64,000 nt of DNA from Boswellia sacra. Taxonomy: Eukaryota; Streptophyta; Magnoliopsida; Sapindales; Burseraceae. The position numbers were made by a program, and so were the translations under genes. A model generated the notes under the pieces. The model searched no databases. It saw only the letters and a program-made list of their open reading frames with translations, and had not been told where the DNA came from. Positions 25,578 through 39,264 of the stretch are shown one piece after another; position 1 is the first letter of the stretch, and every line of letters starts with the position of its first letter. Where the stretch lies: NCBI GenBank assembly GCA_013180625.2, contig SNVD02002702.1, positions 1-64,000 on the forward strand. Reading direction: 5' to 3'.

Positions 25578-26662
25578 ATCTATCATGTTTCATCTTCAAC
25601 ATATATAAATAATAAATAATTGTTATGTTAACATTACCCCAGATGGCTATTTAAATTATAATTTTTTTTTGAGTATATATGAGGTAGAAAACTGAATTAG
25701 AAAAACAATGGCTCCTGCCCCCAACAGCTAATTAGAAGATTTCTGCACGGACCACCTGACTTGACTTAATTCCTTTGCGTGGCAAAGGTTGCTAAATCCA
25801 AACTTCAAATTTTAACTTTAATGATGAAAGGATTCCAATTGAAAATTTTTAAATATGAATTGTGTGCGCGTTTGACAGTCTAATCTCGTCACTCGACAGC
25901 ATTAATGGTTGAGATATTGACAAATCTGTGCAGAGTGGATGACAATGATCACGGTAGTAATGCGGGTGTTGCTGGACACACTAATTGATGGTGGCCAGTT
26001 GCGGGCGACGACTAATTTTTACGCCTAATTTTGAATTTCTTTTACTTTTATTATTCTAAAAATATATTAATAAAAATAAATTTTATATTATATTATTAAT
26101 TTATTTTTAATATATAAATAATTTAATTATTTTTAATATTATATTTCTGATTAACCTAAATATTAATAATTATAATTCTTTTAATAAAATTATGTATATT
26201 ATATTATTTTTAATAAGGATAAGATTTTGAAAAAAAAATTTACCAAACACATGATTATAACTTTTAAAAAATATAGCAATTTTGAAAGTCAGTTTTATCA
26301 AACACCTATACATAGCTTGCTTACACAGCACAGCTAACAACTAATTTTTCCTACAAAACTTTTTAATAGCAATTCTTCACAATACAACAATCTCAAACAT
26401 ACCCTATGTTAAGTAATTATTTTTACCCGGTATTTAGCCCCAACATTGATTTTTGACTCCAACATAAACAATTCTAAGCGGACATATGGTTTCACTATCT
26501 TAATAATTTAACATTTTTAAATAATTATCTTTTTTTAGAGTTTTATACTAAAATGAATTAAAATTTTAAAATTAAAACTATTTTTTAAACAAATTATATA
26601 AAATAATTTTGCATGCAGTTTGCCTAGCTGGTTGAGATATATCCGATAGCTATATTGCTATA
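25578..26662. other. AT-rich intergenic region
   Basis: The first ~150 bp are paralogous to 15590-15740. The rest is very AT-rich with no gene recognised. Confidence 0.5.
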
Positions 26663-26670
26663 ATTGGTAA

Positions 26671-27239
26671 TAGGCTTGGTACCGGGGCGGGGCGGGTACG
26701 GGGCGGCAAGTATCCAGCCCCGCCCCGTCTCTTTTTTTTCTGCCCCGCCCCGCGGGTAGAAAAAAAAAGAGCCAGATCCATACCCGCCCCGCCCCGCCCC
26801 GCCCCGCCCCACCCCACAAAATTTCATTTACACTCCACAATATTTATATTTTTCAATCTCATCACCCACAATATTTCTTTTAAGTCCATCCATAATTTCA
26901 TACAATATCATCAACATGCTTACGTCATGGCCAAAAATCCAAAAATAAAAAAATAAAAAACAAATATATTCTGAAAGTTCCTATATATTAAAATTTAACA
27001 AAATAACCCCCTGAGATTATTTCTAAGTCTCTATATTTTAAATTTTTTCATTTATACCCTTAACTGTGCAGGGCGGGGCGGGTCCAACGGGTCTAGAGGC
27101 AAGACCCGGCCCCGGACCCGCCCCGGATGGGGCAGACTCTATGCAGCCCCGTACCCGCCCCTTACAGTGATCCGGACCTGCCCCGTTGGACCGGGTCTGG
27201 CCGGGTCAGTGGTGGGGCCGGGGCAAATGCCCAAGCCTA
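26671..27239. mobile_element. GC-rich-ended hAT-type non-autonomous element
   Basis: 569-bp insert starting TAGGCTTGG and ending CCAAGCCTA, flanked by a perfect 8-bp duplication ATTGGTAA (26663-26670 and 27240-27247). The subterminal zones are strings of CCCCG/GGGGC-type motifs in an otherwise AT-rich region, while the centre is AT-rich. The 8-bp duplication and short terminal repeats fit the hAT superfamily. Gly/Arg-rich open frames across it (26624-26840, minus) are composition artefacts. Confidence 0.85.
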
Positions 27240-27247
27240 ATTGGTAA

Positions 27248-29513
27248 TGGGTCATAAATACAACTAATTGATGTTTATGTTTATTGTCGTAAAAATTATT
27301 ACTTATCGATATATGATATATTAGTTTATTGTATCTAAATATAAAAAGCTAATCCAATAATTTTTTAGACACACTTATTCTTGTTTATTTATCGATAAGT
27401 TAAAGATGTTTATTCAAAATCTTTACGACTCTTGAGATGAACGGTGATGACACCATGAGCGTAGAAAATTTAATTAAGACGCCTACTTGAATGCATTATT
27501 TTGGAAGGTTTTAATGATTAATATCTATATTATTTTTCATTTGTGATCAAAACCTTTTTCTCCTTTCACAAGATATATATCTATTTTTTTATAAAACATG
27601 GATCAAAAATTTGGATTTACTAAATCATATGAGAATTCTATACTGGTTGAGTCTATCAATTTATATTGAAGCAGCGAAAGAGAGAATACATATTTTTTTT
27701 TTATATTTTTTAACTTTTCTCCTATTTACGTACATTTTAACTAGATTCCAATTTCCAAGAGCCCAAGACTTTTCCGGATGACTACTCTAATGCCCAAGTC
27801 ATCAACCAATTTCTTAATTATTTGGTCCTACGCACGCACCGTCACCTTGTTGTTTGGTTAGGAGACTTTTTGCAAGACTCAATAGTTAATGGAGGGGAAG
27901 GCCCGCAGATTATCAATGGGAAATGTGGAAACCTCCCCGTGACGCCGAACCTTGGAGGATAGTGAGGAATGGTTGAAGGAGACTGACTTTAAACTTCGTT
28001 GATTCAAACGTAAATACCAAATAATGTGGAAAATAAAACTTACAAAGTCATTCGTTAATTCATGTAAAAAAGAAAATTAATACAAAATTAATAAAAAAGA
28101 TTTTATTTATGCCAAATTAGTTCAAAATCTAATAGAAAATTTATTCCCATAAGAAAATTTTCTTATTGTAATTGGAAAATTAATATTATTAACTAAATCC
28201 ATTTTTTTCCGAAATTTTTCCACATATTTTAAAACTAGTAAATAGATCAAACCAAAAAATAAATAAAGATTACAAAATAAAGATATAAAATATGCACTAA
28301 ACTATTTATTGCCATTTTTTTGCTCATATTTGAAACGAGCCAACACATAATTGAATATAATAATATGAAACTTTGCTGACAGTTAAAAGCTATAAATATA
28401 CCTAAATTTATAATTCAAATATTCAGATAATTTAAGTTATTAATATAATGGTATACCTAATTAATCAAAGAGTTCTGGATGCCAATTCTAAGGAGCTTTT
28501 TAATTACTTCAACACTTATTTGTACTAAACATTTATTAGTAATTTTTTTATCACTTTATAATATATTTGTTTGTAAGATTTCAATAGGTCTTAAGTGGAT
28601 AAATTTATTTGAATGCGAGATATTTATCCCTTTTATAGAAAATAAAATATATTGATATTTAATATAATATAGATCTTAAAGTTTTAATACTTAAGAAAAT
28701 TAAATTGTATATGAATAATAATAAACTTATAAAATTAAATTAAGATATCAATAATAATAATAATTAATATTAATATGATATATTTAACCTTAATGTGAAA
28801 AAAAAAAGTAGTAATATTTAATATGTTATATATTAAAATATTAAATAATTTATAAAATTAAATCAAAATACCTAGAGCAATAGATATGTAATATATGTAT
28901 TAATGTTACTTAATAAAAATTAATATCTTCCTAAAATATGATAAAATATATTATAATATTACAATATTTATTTTTTTAAATAAATATGTAATATATGTAT
29001 TAATTTTACTTAATAAAAAATAAAATTCAAAAAAGGAAAATATAATATCGCCGGAGTTGGTACCACACCTCACCGGAGAAGATGATTGCAGGTGGAATCA
29101 CGCGTATTATGACACCATCTAGACCAAATTAATCGTCAAAAGATGATCTCTTCTGTTGTATGATTATTTTCGGCCATAGAGTTATATATTTTCTCTATAT
29201 AGCCACGAAAACTCTAGTCATCAAGTGTTTCTTGACATTTGTCTACAAAAATCTGCGTCTATGTCCAATGATTATTACAATATTGAGTAGATTATTCGAT
29301 AGGGATCATTTTGATACCGTGTATGGTGATCGAAGTCAGAAGATTTTGTTGTCGATGACGAGAAAATTGAAGCCATTACACAAAGTAGAGGTGAAAGAGC
29401 ATAGATGTTAATTTTTTTTTTTTTAACATTAATGGAGGGGCCGTTTGGCTATTTTGATAGTTTAGAGAAAAAAAAAGGTGAATCTTTTTCACGTTTTCTA
29501 TTCGGATAATTTA
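27248..29513. other. AT-rich intergenic region
   Basis: No gene recognised. A stretch at about 29041-29410 is less AT-rich and holds short open frames on both strands (for example 29160-29411 +), but I cannot assign it to any family. Confidence 0.45.
28884..29020. repeat. short direct repeat
   Basis: A unit of about 36 bp starting ATATGTAATATATGTATTAA occurs at 28884 and again at 28984, with one or two differences. Confidence 0.7.
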
Positions 29514-29518
29514 ATTTG

Positions 29519-30422
29519 TGGTAGTTCTAGAGGTATGCAGTTATGAGAAACATAAAAGTAAACTGTAATGTAAATCGGCACGGGAGGATTTTTACATGGT
29601 TCGGTTATGAAACCTATGTCCACGGACAGCTATAGAGTTGTAATTCACTAAGTTCTTATTTGTACAATCTTTGGGACCTTTTACAGTGTTGACTCACTCT
29701 CACACACTGACCTAATCTTTGACAAACAAAATCTTCGTAAAGATCATAAACTCTAGTGACACTGCTCACTCTCTGTCGCAAATAACTTAACAACACACTG
29801 TTAAGTTACACATAACAATGACGTCTAACACTGAATTACATAACACTTAATCCGCAAGTTATCCCAAGTGTCTACTAACTCACACAAATTCAATCAATAA
29901 CTCATGTACGATTTCTACCACTCATACATAAATCAAAAGACTCAAAGAATCAAATCAATGAAGACATTCCTTTTGCGTTGAAGCTCTCTTCTATGAATTC
30001 ATGGAATGCCAAACTCAAGACTCTCTCACAACCAAAATAGCCAACACGTTAATCTCTCAATCACGTAATCAGCCGCCTGAATAGTTTTGTATATATATAG
30101 TGAGAGGTCTGACCGAAATCTCCTAGAAATCTTGTAAAAATTCTAATCAAAATCATATTAGGATTAGGAGAAATAAAATAGGAAGTGTTATAAACAAACT
30201 CCAAAAGGAATTAGGACAAATAAATATTCTCCTATTCTAATTAGGATATAAGATATTATATCCTAATCTAAAGAGATATTTATTACAAATCAAATACTTT
30301 CTAAAATATAATTCTAAAAACATTAAAATAGGAATAAAAATAATATTCTTGTTTTATCATAAGTTGATCAAAACTCATCATGTGCATGGCACATGCATAT
30401 GTAGTAGACTTTGACACCAACA
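29519..30422 (-). repeat. 3' LTR of the 8.3-kb copia element
   Basis: Plus-strand ends TGGTAGTTCTAG...ACACCAACA; aligned along its length with 36870-37775. Confidence 0.9.
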
Positions 30423-30957
30423 ATCTCTCCCTTTTTGGCAACTTGTGATGAAAACACCAAACTGTTTCTGATCAGAGAACATCACACATGATAAGTCAAT
30501 CATAACAATAAGCTATCATGAAATAGCAAACAGAAATTATCATGTGTAAAGAATTAACCAGTGAGCTGTTACAAAACTCATAATAGAACACTATCAGAAT
30601 AAGTATATCCTGCAATCTAAATGACTTTGTCAAACTGATCAAGCAACATACGTTAATCAATTCATGATCAGAGCAATTATATCAATCAATGCAATCAGAT
30701 CATGATCAGAGCAAAAACATCCAAGCAAAACATTCATCAAATCAAGATATCTCGAATGCACACATAAAGCAAACATAAGAAGTTCTTCTTACTCCCCCTT
30801 ACTACTTACTTACATCCCTTAAGAAATAAGCAATAAAAATATAAACAAAACAAAAGTAAGTAACCACAGTAATATCAGACATAACAAAAAGATCACAAAA
30901 AAATTAGAAAACTCCTCTTGATCTCCCCCTTGATTTCAGCACAAGTGCCAAAAGAAC

Positions 30958-31868
30958 TTAACGAAGTCTTGGAGACTTTCGAACGAGAGGTTGTTCTTTA
31001 GCTGTGTCAGAAAAGGTGGTAGTGACTTCAGCTACAATTCTTCAAATCTCCCTGTCACGTCTTTCTACACTGGTTTCTGTTGTGGGTAACTCAACAGCAG
31101 GTTGTGGAGTAGGAACCAGTAATACATCAATAAGTAATAATCAGAGGGATATGAATCAATCTGAACAATTGATCTATAAGCTAACAGACCAAAGTTAATT
31201 GGTTGACTGGTGCCTAAACAATATAGAAATTTCACTCTGTCTTCCCGAACTTGATTTTGATGGGAAGAGGGAAGCCAATTGAACTGAGCTATCTTATGCA
31301 TTACTCTATTTATCACTTCAGCCATGTTAAATTCCTCATCTAAAGAATCCAAACTGCCTATTGGAATATTCAGAAAAGTGTTTATGACATTCGGAGAGAA
31401 TTTCACAAACTTTCATCTACAATAAACTTTGTGATAATGAAAGCTTTTAGAATCATCAATGGCAGTAGAGATATTGGCATAAAATTCCTGGATTAATGAC
31501 TTCACAGGGGGTAGGAAGTTATTTACCGTACGAGTCCAGTATATGGACTCAAGCAACTCACTCAGGCCATAGGTGTTGAAATCAGAAAGCTTTACCGGCC
31601 TTTCCATCTGCAACTTCCTTTGTGAAGTATACTTCTCGAACTTCTGCTTGATGTCGGCTGTGAGAAACTTATTGTACTTTGGCTTTACTTTTTCTTTTAT
31701 CTTCTTCACTAGAACTTGCTCATCCTCACTCATGGTGAAATCAACAGTGATCTCTACATGTGCTTGTTACGTCGGAGATGACGGTGCACTGTCACTCTTT
31801 TTGTAACTAGAGTCACTGTGAGAAGATGAAGAACTGGTGGATTTTGTCAAACTAGTTACGATCGCCAT
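30958..31868 (-). pseudogene. extra ORF downstream of copia pol (plant transposon-protein-like)
   Basis: Minus-strand frame starting at 31868 with a Ser-rich N-terminus (MAIVTSLTKSTSSSSSHSD), then a globular part (SEDEQVLVKKIKEK; LSELLESIYW; LIQEFYANIS; KFSPNVINTFLNIP; IAQFNWLPSSHQN) and a basic tail ending SPRLR at 30958. Stops occur at about 31768 and 31413. The 'EFYAN...FSP..IN.FL..P' arrangement resembles the so-called putative plant transposon protein domain found downstream of or next to pol in some plant retroelements. It occupies the position of the env-like gene of SIRE-type copia elements, but I see no convincing signal peptide or membrane anchor. Function unknown. Confidence 0.6.
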
Positions 31869-32610
31869 GGTTAGGGTTACTGGTCTGTAAAAAAAATTTC
31901 TAGAACAGGAATAGAGAAGCAAGATGCGAGACAAGGAAGACACTGTTATGGGAGTATGGAATGAATAGGAGAAGCCCAAAACCGATTCGTAATATACTAG
32001 GCCAAATTTAAAAACAATTTTGTTTTTAACAAAAATTAATGTCAAATTTATTTCCAAAACTTCTTCTCCTCAATTCAATAATGCTGACATGGCATTTTTG
32101 ACACATGAACATATAAGAAAATCAAATTTTGGATAAGCACAAAGAGCATCGTATGTTATGAAAAATGTAACAGAACACAGTTAAAAATAACATAACAGCA
32201 ATATCTGAACATCATATGAATCATTCTAAGAAAGCATATTTAAGAGCTGTTTTATTTTTCTTTTTAATTTATCACTTAATTCAATTGAGTGATCAACTTG
32301 AGCATGCTTTTTACACACACAACAGTTAGTCTCAATGTGAATTTGCTAAATAATACAGTAGCTTTCACACATGTATAGAGGTAACCCTTTTCCATTTGAG
32401 TGGGTGACCTCACCATATTTTCTAGATACAATGAAATTACTCTCAATGGATGACTTTCACACATCATATACTGGTAGCCCTCTCTGTATTTTTCATTTTT
32501 AACCCAGTATTTAATTATTCACACAATTTTTTATATCACAGCTCACACATGCTTAATTAGAAGAAAACTTATGATACTACAGATATGAATAACATAACAG
32601 TATACTGTGT

Positions 32611-35600
32611 TCATTCATATAACTGACAGATATCTAGGGCTTTTCTTAAATTTTTAAATCTTGTTGTATCCAATGCCTTAGTGAACAAGTCAGTCAATTG
32701 TCTATCAGTGGAGATGTGTTCAATGTGTATCACCTTAGATTCTACTGGTTCATTTATAAAATGGTATCTAATATCAATGTGTTTTGTTCTAGAATACTGA
32801 ACAAGATTTTTTGAAATATTTATAGCACTAGTATTATGATAAAACACAGTTATAGGCTTTTGTTTAATACCATAATCACTCAACATTTGCTTTATCCACA
32901 ATAGTTTTGTGCAACAACTCCCTGCTGCTATGTATTCGGCTTCAGCAGTAGATAAAAAAATAGAATTCTGTTTTTTACTGTGCCAAGAAACCAAGTTAGT
33001 ACCAAGATAAAAACAACCTCCTCATGTACTTTTTTTGTCGTCCGCACTTCCTGCCCAATCATCATCACTAAACCCTGTAAGATAATCATTTGTATATTTA
33101 GAAAAGCATATTCCATAATCATGTGTTCCATGAATATATCTGATGATTCTCTTAGCTGCTGTAAGATGTGATTCTTTGGGATTTGCTTGAAATCTAGCAT
33201 AAAGTCCTATACTAAAGCACAAGTCTGGTCTATTTGCTGTGAGGTATAGTAGGCTGCCAATAATGCTTCTGTACAAACTTGTATCAACATCTTTTCCTAT
33301 ATTGTCTTTTGAAAGTTTTAGATTAGTACTGATAGGAGTTTTCATTGGTTTTGCATTCTCAAGCCCAAATTTCTTTACAAGATTTTTAGCATATTTTGAT
33401 TGAGATATGAATATCCCATCATTCATTTGCTTAACCTGCAATGCAAGAAAGAAATTTAATTCTCCTACCATGCCCATCTCAAACTCTTCCTGCATGAACT
33501 TAACAAACTCATTAGTTTTGCTTTTATTAGTTGATCCGAAAACAATGTCATCAACATATATTTGAGCAATAATAAGATAGTTAGATGCATGTTTGATAAA
33601 CAAAGTCTTATCATTGCTGCCTCTTTTTATAATCTTTGTTGATCAAAAAATTTTTCAACCTTTCATACCAAGCTCTAGGAGCTTGTTTCAAACCATACAA
33701 CGCTTTGTGTAATCTGTACACAAAATTAGGATGTTTAGGATCTTCAAATCCTTTAGGCTGTTCAACAAAGACTTCTTCATTGAGATAGCCATTTAAAAAT
33801 GTTGTTTTAATATCCATTTGGTACCATGTGAAATCAAGCAGACAGGTAATTGCAAGTAGTAATCTGATCGACTCAAGTCTAGCTACTGGTGCAAAGGTCT
33901 CATCAAAGTCTATACCTTCAACTTATGTGTAACCTTGTGCAACTAGCCTAGCCTTATTTCTTACTACTTGTCCACTTTCATCAGTTTTATTTTTGAATAT
34001 CCATTTAGTTCTAATGATATTTGCATTTTTTGACCTAGGAACTAATTCCCATACTTCATTCCTTTTAAACTGATTAAGTTCATCTTGTATGGCTTGAATC
34101 CACACATCTTCTTTTAAAGCTTCTTTTACATTTTTTGGTTCAACTAAAGAAACATAACAAGCAAACCTTACATGATTTCTTACCTTGCTCCGGGTTTTCA
34201 TCATGTCATCTGGTGTTCCAATGATAGAGCTGGTTGGATGTGCCCTCTGAATCTATGTGGGTGGATCTTTCTTTTCATCTTTATTCCTGATTGAATTTCT
34301 GTTCAAATCTGAGTTGTCAGATGTTACTGTTACGTCAAGTGTAACAACAGCTGTTTACTCTTTCATAACAGAATCTTCTTTATTGTTATTGTCTGAATCT
34401 GACTTCTCTGTATCATCTGTGAAATTGGTTATGCTTTCCTCTTGTGAGTACTCTGCATAATCGTCTAGATCATCAAATACTATGTTTACAGATTCCATGA
34501 CTGCCTCAATTCTCAGATTGTGAACTCGAAATGCTTTGCTGTTTTGTGCATATCCCACAAAGACTCCTCATCACTTCTCAGATCTAATTTTCTTAACTGC
34601 TCTCTGTCATTTAAGATGTAACACTTACATCCAAAGACATGAAAATATTTTAAATTCGGTTTTCTACCTTTCAAAATCTCATAAGGTGTCTAGTGAGTGC
34701 CAGGTCTAAAAACAACTCTATTTGAAATATAACAAGCAGTGCTTATTGCTTCAGCCCACAGCCTCTTGGTCAACTTTTTGATATTGAGCATCACTCTAGC
34801 CATCTCTTGAAGAGTTGTATTCTTTCTTTCCACAATGCCATTCTGTTCGGGGGTTTGAAGAGCTTAAAATTCATGATCAATTCCATTATATTTGCAAAAG
34901 TCAGCATAGCTAACGTTTTAAAACTCTTTTCCATGATCACTTCTTATTCTCACAATCCTTCTAATGTTCCTAATTTGCTCATTTTCAAGCTTAACACAAA
35001 GATTCCTAAAGGCCTCAAAAGTATCAGATTTTTCTTTAACGAAATTAGCCTAAGTATATCTAGAAAAATCATCAACACACACAAATATGTATCTCTTACC
35101 TATAATGCTTTCAATTTGCATAGGACCCATAAGATCCATGTGAAGCAAATCAAGTATTTTGGATGTGCTAAGATGTGGATTTGATTTGTGTGAACTTCTA
35201 ATTTGTTTTCCTATTTGACATGGTCCACAAATTCCATTTACTTTGTCATCAAGTTTAGGAACTCCTTTTACAGCACCTAAATTAGTTAATTTAACCAAGT
35301 CTTTGTAATTTAAGTGTCCTAACTTTTGATGCTACAATTCTAAATCCGAAATCCTAGCTTGAAATGCAATCTTAACCAAATAACAATTATCCGAAGATCT
35401 ATTACCTTCAAGAATGCATTTACCAAAATCATCTAAGACCATACATTTGTTTTGTGTAAAATTAACAACATACTTGTCATCACATATCTGACTAATACTA
35501 ATAAGATTAGCTTTCAAACCTTCAACTAACAAGACATTTTAAAAATTGGGTAAACCTTTGATATTCAAAGTGCCTTTACCAATAATCTTACTCTTTGCTC

Positions 35601-36806
35601 CATCTCTATAGGTAACATTACCATCCCTGCATGCTTTAAAATCTGTTAAAAACAATTTATTTATAGTCATGTACCTGGAACAACCACTATCAAAATACCA
35701 CAAATCATTAAAAGCATGATTAAGTGTAGTAAACGCAACATGGCATACTGTTTCGTCTTTCCTAACCCACTGCAGTCATGATTTTGGTAACAGTTTGAAT
35801 TATTTTGATCTTTTATGCAAAAGATTCAACAATTTAAAGTATCTAGGCCTAATGTGTCCCTTTTTACCACAAAAATAACAAATAGGAATGAATTTCCTTA
35901 CCTTTTCAGAACTGGATTTGAACGAACTCAGAGGAGAGACAAATGTTTCACTGCTCTTGGAATTTGGACTTGACTTTAAAGAGTTAAGTTCAAAATTCTT
36001 ACCTGATGTTGAAGCTTTAACAAAAACTGTTTTTGATAAAGATGCAACATTACCTTCTATGTATCCCAATCCATGTTTGTTGGAGTTGTCTCTTCCAAGA
36101 TCAAGACTTGATCAAGTTTGGCTGCTCCAATTTTTAGTTTATCAACACACTTTTTGCTTTCAACCAGTTCTGTTGTAATTTTTTTCATATGTGTTGTTTT
36201 GTCTGTCAACACAGTTTTCAGTTCTGTGATCTGATTTTCAACAAAGGATTTTTCACATTCCAACTCCTCAATCTTCTTCCTCAAGGCTTTAATTTCTTCC
36301 TTCTAACTCAGCCATTCACCATAGAGTGCATTGTATGTTTCTTGTAACTTTTTATAGTATTCTGGTCCTTCTTCTTCATCTATATGATCAACACTGGTTT
36401 TGCAATTTTCAAATTGAGAATTAAGTCTCATCAATTTAGATCTTTTAACAGATGTAATACCTTCATGTTTTACCTCAAGTATGTCTCATGCTTCTTTGGC
36501 CACTTTGCATCTAAAAATCTGTCTGAAGTTGTTTAAGTATACTGCAGCAAAGATTGCATTAAGAGCTTTGGAGTTCCAACTGGATCATCAATATTCTTCA
36601 TCAGACCATTCATCCTCTGGTTTTGGTTTGGCATTACCAAAAGCATTCAGTTTTGTTGGCGGTGTCCATCCTTTAATCACACTAGTCCATGCCCTGTCAT
36701 CAAGAGATTTGATATACATCATCATTCTTACCTTCTAATATGGGTAATTACCTTCATCGAGAATAGGTGGTTGCGTTCCAGATCCTCCATTGCGAATAAA
36801 CTCCAT
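32611..36806 (-). pseudogene. Gag-Pol polyprotein of the 8.3-kb copia element (many stops)
   Basis: Starts with MEFIRNGGSGTQPP at 36806, then Gag with a long coiled segment (36057-36284), a zinc knuckle (CYFCGKKGHIRPRY near 35870, last Cys changed to Tyr), protease region (about 35600-35700), GAG-pre-integrase and integrase (about 34600-35330, ICGPCQIGKQ and DLMGPMQ), reverse transcriptase (33020-34204, YVDDIVFGS and [13 protein letters not shown]) and RNase H (32611-32994, STAEAEYIAAGS). It is broken by stops and frameshifts throughout, so no protein is expected. Confidence 0.9.
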
Positions 36807-36869
36807 CCTTCCATATCAACGCGATCGTTTTCTTCACTTGTCTATCAGTGAACCTACTCTGATACCAAT

Positions 36870-37775
36870 TGATAGTTCTGGAGGTATGCAGTTATAAGAA
36901 ATATAACAGTAAATTGTAATGTAAATCGGCATAGGAGGATTTTTACGTGGTTCAGTTATAAAATCTATGTCTACATATAGCTATAGAGCTGTAATTCACT
37001 AAGTTCTTGTTTGTATAATCTTTAGGACCTTTTATAGTGTTGACTCACTCTCACATACTGACCTAATCTTTGACAAACAAAATCTTCGCAAAGATCATAA
37101 ACTCTAGTGACACTGCTTACTCTCTGTCGCAAATAACTTAACAATACACTGTTAAGTTACACATAACAATGACGTCTAACACTGAATTACATAAACACTT
37201 AACCCGTAAGTTATCCTAAGTGTCTACTAACTCACACAGACTCAATCAATAACTCATGTACGATTTCTACCACTTATACATGAATCAAAAGACTCAAAGA
37301 ATCAAATCAATGAAGACATTCCTTTTGCGTTGAAGCTCTCTTCTATGAATTCATGGAATGCCGAACTCAAGACTCTCTTACAACCAAAATAGCCAACCCG
37401 TTAATCTTTCAATCACGTAATTAGCCGCCTGAATAACTGTGTATATATATAGTGAGAGGTCTGACCGAAATCTCCTAAAAATCCTATAAAAATTCTAATC
37501 AAAATCATATTAGGATTAGGAGAAATAAAATAGGAAGTGTTATAAATAAACTCCAAAAGGAATTAGGACAAATAAATATTCTCCTATTCTAATTAAGATA
37601 CAAGATATTATATCCTAATCTAAACAGATATTTATTACAAATCAAATACTTCCTAAAATATAATTCTAAAAACATTAAAATAGGAATAAAAATATTTTTT
37701 TTTATTTTATCACAAGTTGATCAAAACTCATCATGTGCATGGCACATACATATGTAGTAGACTTTGACATCAACA
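36870..37775 (-). repeat. 5' LTR of the 8.3-kb copia element
   Basis: Plus-strand ends TGATAGTTCTGG...ACATCAACA. Most differences from the left LTR are C-to-T or G-to-A changes in this copy. Confidence 0.9.
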
Positions 37776-37780
37776 ATTTG

Positions 37781-39256
37781 GTTTGAAATAGGTGATAAGA
37801 ACATAAAATAAACAGTCTTAATTATTCAAATCATCTAAAATCTAAATTGATTCAGATATAAGTGAGAAAATCAAATGAAACCTAAGAATTATGAAGAGCA
37901 AAAAGCAAAGAAAGAGAAAGAAAACAAGATATGAATTATTTACGAACAATTTCAGTTTGATTCAACTCCAAAGATCAGCTGACTTTCATTACTTTGGGAG
38001 TGAGTTGAGTGGTTTAAAAGTTTAAAAAATGATTTTGATTGCTCTAATGCTGATGGTGAATAAAGGGATTTGAAGAAAAAGACGGTGAATATAGAAAATT
38101 AAGAAAATAGTAAAAGAAAAAGTGATATCATATACCAGATCAATCGTCGTGCAAATTTTGTACTCCTACTTTGTAAAGATATATTTAACCTTAATAAAAT
38201 TCACAAAACCCCTTTTCAATAGTAAAATTTTGTCCAAACCCAGTAAAACTTATCATATTTTCAATATTGAGAAAAAAAGGTGAAAAATTATATTTAACTT
38301 ATTATTGATTTATATTTTGAAAAAAAAATCGTCATAAATTTTAGAAATACATGCATTGATTATTATTTTAATTTGTGAAGTAAAAAGAGTGGGTGTGAAT
38401 AAGGGATCGAAAGTCCCGAGAAAAAAAGTATAAAACCTATATAAGCAACTTTTAATAGAATTGTTGTTATATAATCTTAACTCATGTAAAGCAAATCTAA
38501 AGACTTTTTTTTTTTTGGTTTTTTGTTTTGTTTTTGTTTTTTTGCCTATGGGGTCACCAGCCTTGACTAGCCTAGGATAGACGTTCTTTGTTAGCCTTCA
38601 CTAAGAAAAAATCTAGATTATGTATAAGTTACATCGTATCATTTCGTTGATAAATTCAAATTCTTATAGAGTTAGTAAGAAAATTAAATGCAAATATCAA
38701 TGCATAATTAAACAGATATACCATATCATCATCAATATGAAAATTACATGGTGGTTCTCTTCAAAAAGCATTGCTATTGATACTTTGTAATCATTTGTGA
38801 GCGCTCCATGTAATTGCTGTCCATTCATCACATTAATTCACGTATACTAATAGCACAACTCCTAGTACTGATCAGGAATGTATATACAAATTAAGTAAGA
38901 AACTTCGTAAGCCAACACTATCTACAGTAGAACCATTCATATGATATTAGTAAATGGTGGTTAATCTCTAGTTTCTACACTGCCACTATACCGGCCAACG
39001 ATCCCAACAAAGCTTATGCATTGTATGCATGCACTTACTTTTGGAAGGGTATTCTTCTTAAACTAATTTTTCCGCCTATACGTGTGAATTCTATAACTCA
39101 AGAAATGGAAAATAGATACAAGTCTCCAAAATTAAAGAAACACATCTTATGTCAGGTAAAAATAGGTGTAACATATATGTCACAGTATCAAATCCAAGTT
39201 GACACGTTTTGACGAGACCTGAGAGAGTTTGATGTGATAGCCAAATATGCGTAGTG
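37781..39256. other. intergenic region
   Basis: No gene or element recognised. A T-rich tract is at about 38503-38545. Confidence 0.45.
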
Positions 39257-39264
39257 ATTGAGTT

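Larger units (their letters stand above)
29519..37775 (-). mobile_element. full-length decayed Ty1-copia element with extra 3' reading frame
   Basis: 8.26-kb minus-strand element. LTRs 29519-30422 (904 bp) and 36870-37775 (906 bp) and a perfect 5-bp target duplication ATTTG (29514-29518, 37776-37780). The primer site reads TGGTATCAGAG on the minus strand just inside the right LTR (about 36857-36867). The polypurine tract AAAAAGGGAGAGAT adjoins the left LTR (about 30423-30437). Gag-Pol occupies 32611-36806, and a further frame on the same strand 30958-31868. The LTRs have clearly diverged (I counted roughly 18 differences in the first 125 bp and about 12 in the next 220), so it is old. Confidence 0.93.

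Noticed and set aside
26624..26840. Gly/Arg-rich open frames on the minus strand
   Set aside because: They result from CCCCGC-type runs at the end of the hAT-type element; two overlapping frames are open for the same reason.
29160..29411. 83-codon open frame in a less AT-rich stretch
   Set aside because: No recognisable domain on either strand, no supporting splice signals.
30958..31868. Envelope gene of an infectious-type retroelement
   Set aside because: Position fits, but I see no signal peptide, fusion segment or membrane anchor; described only as an extra frame of unknown function.
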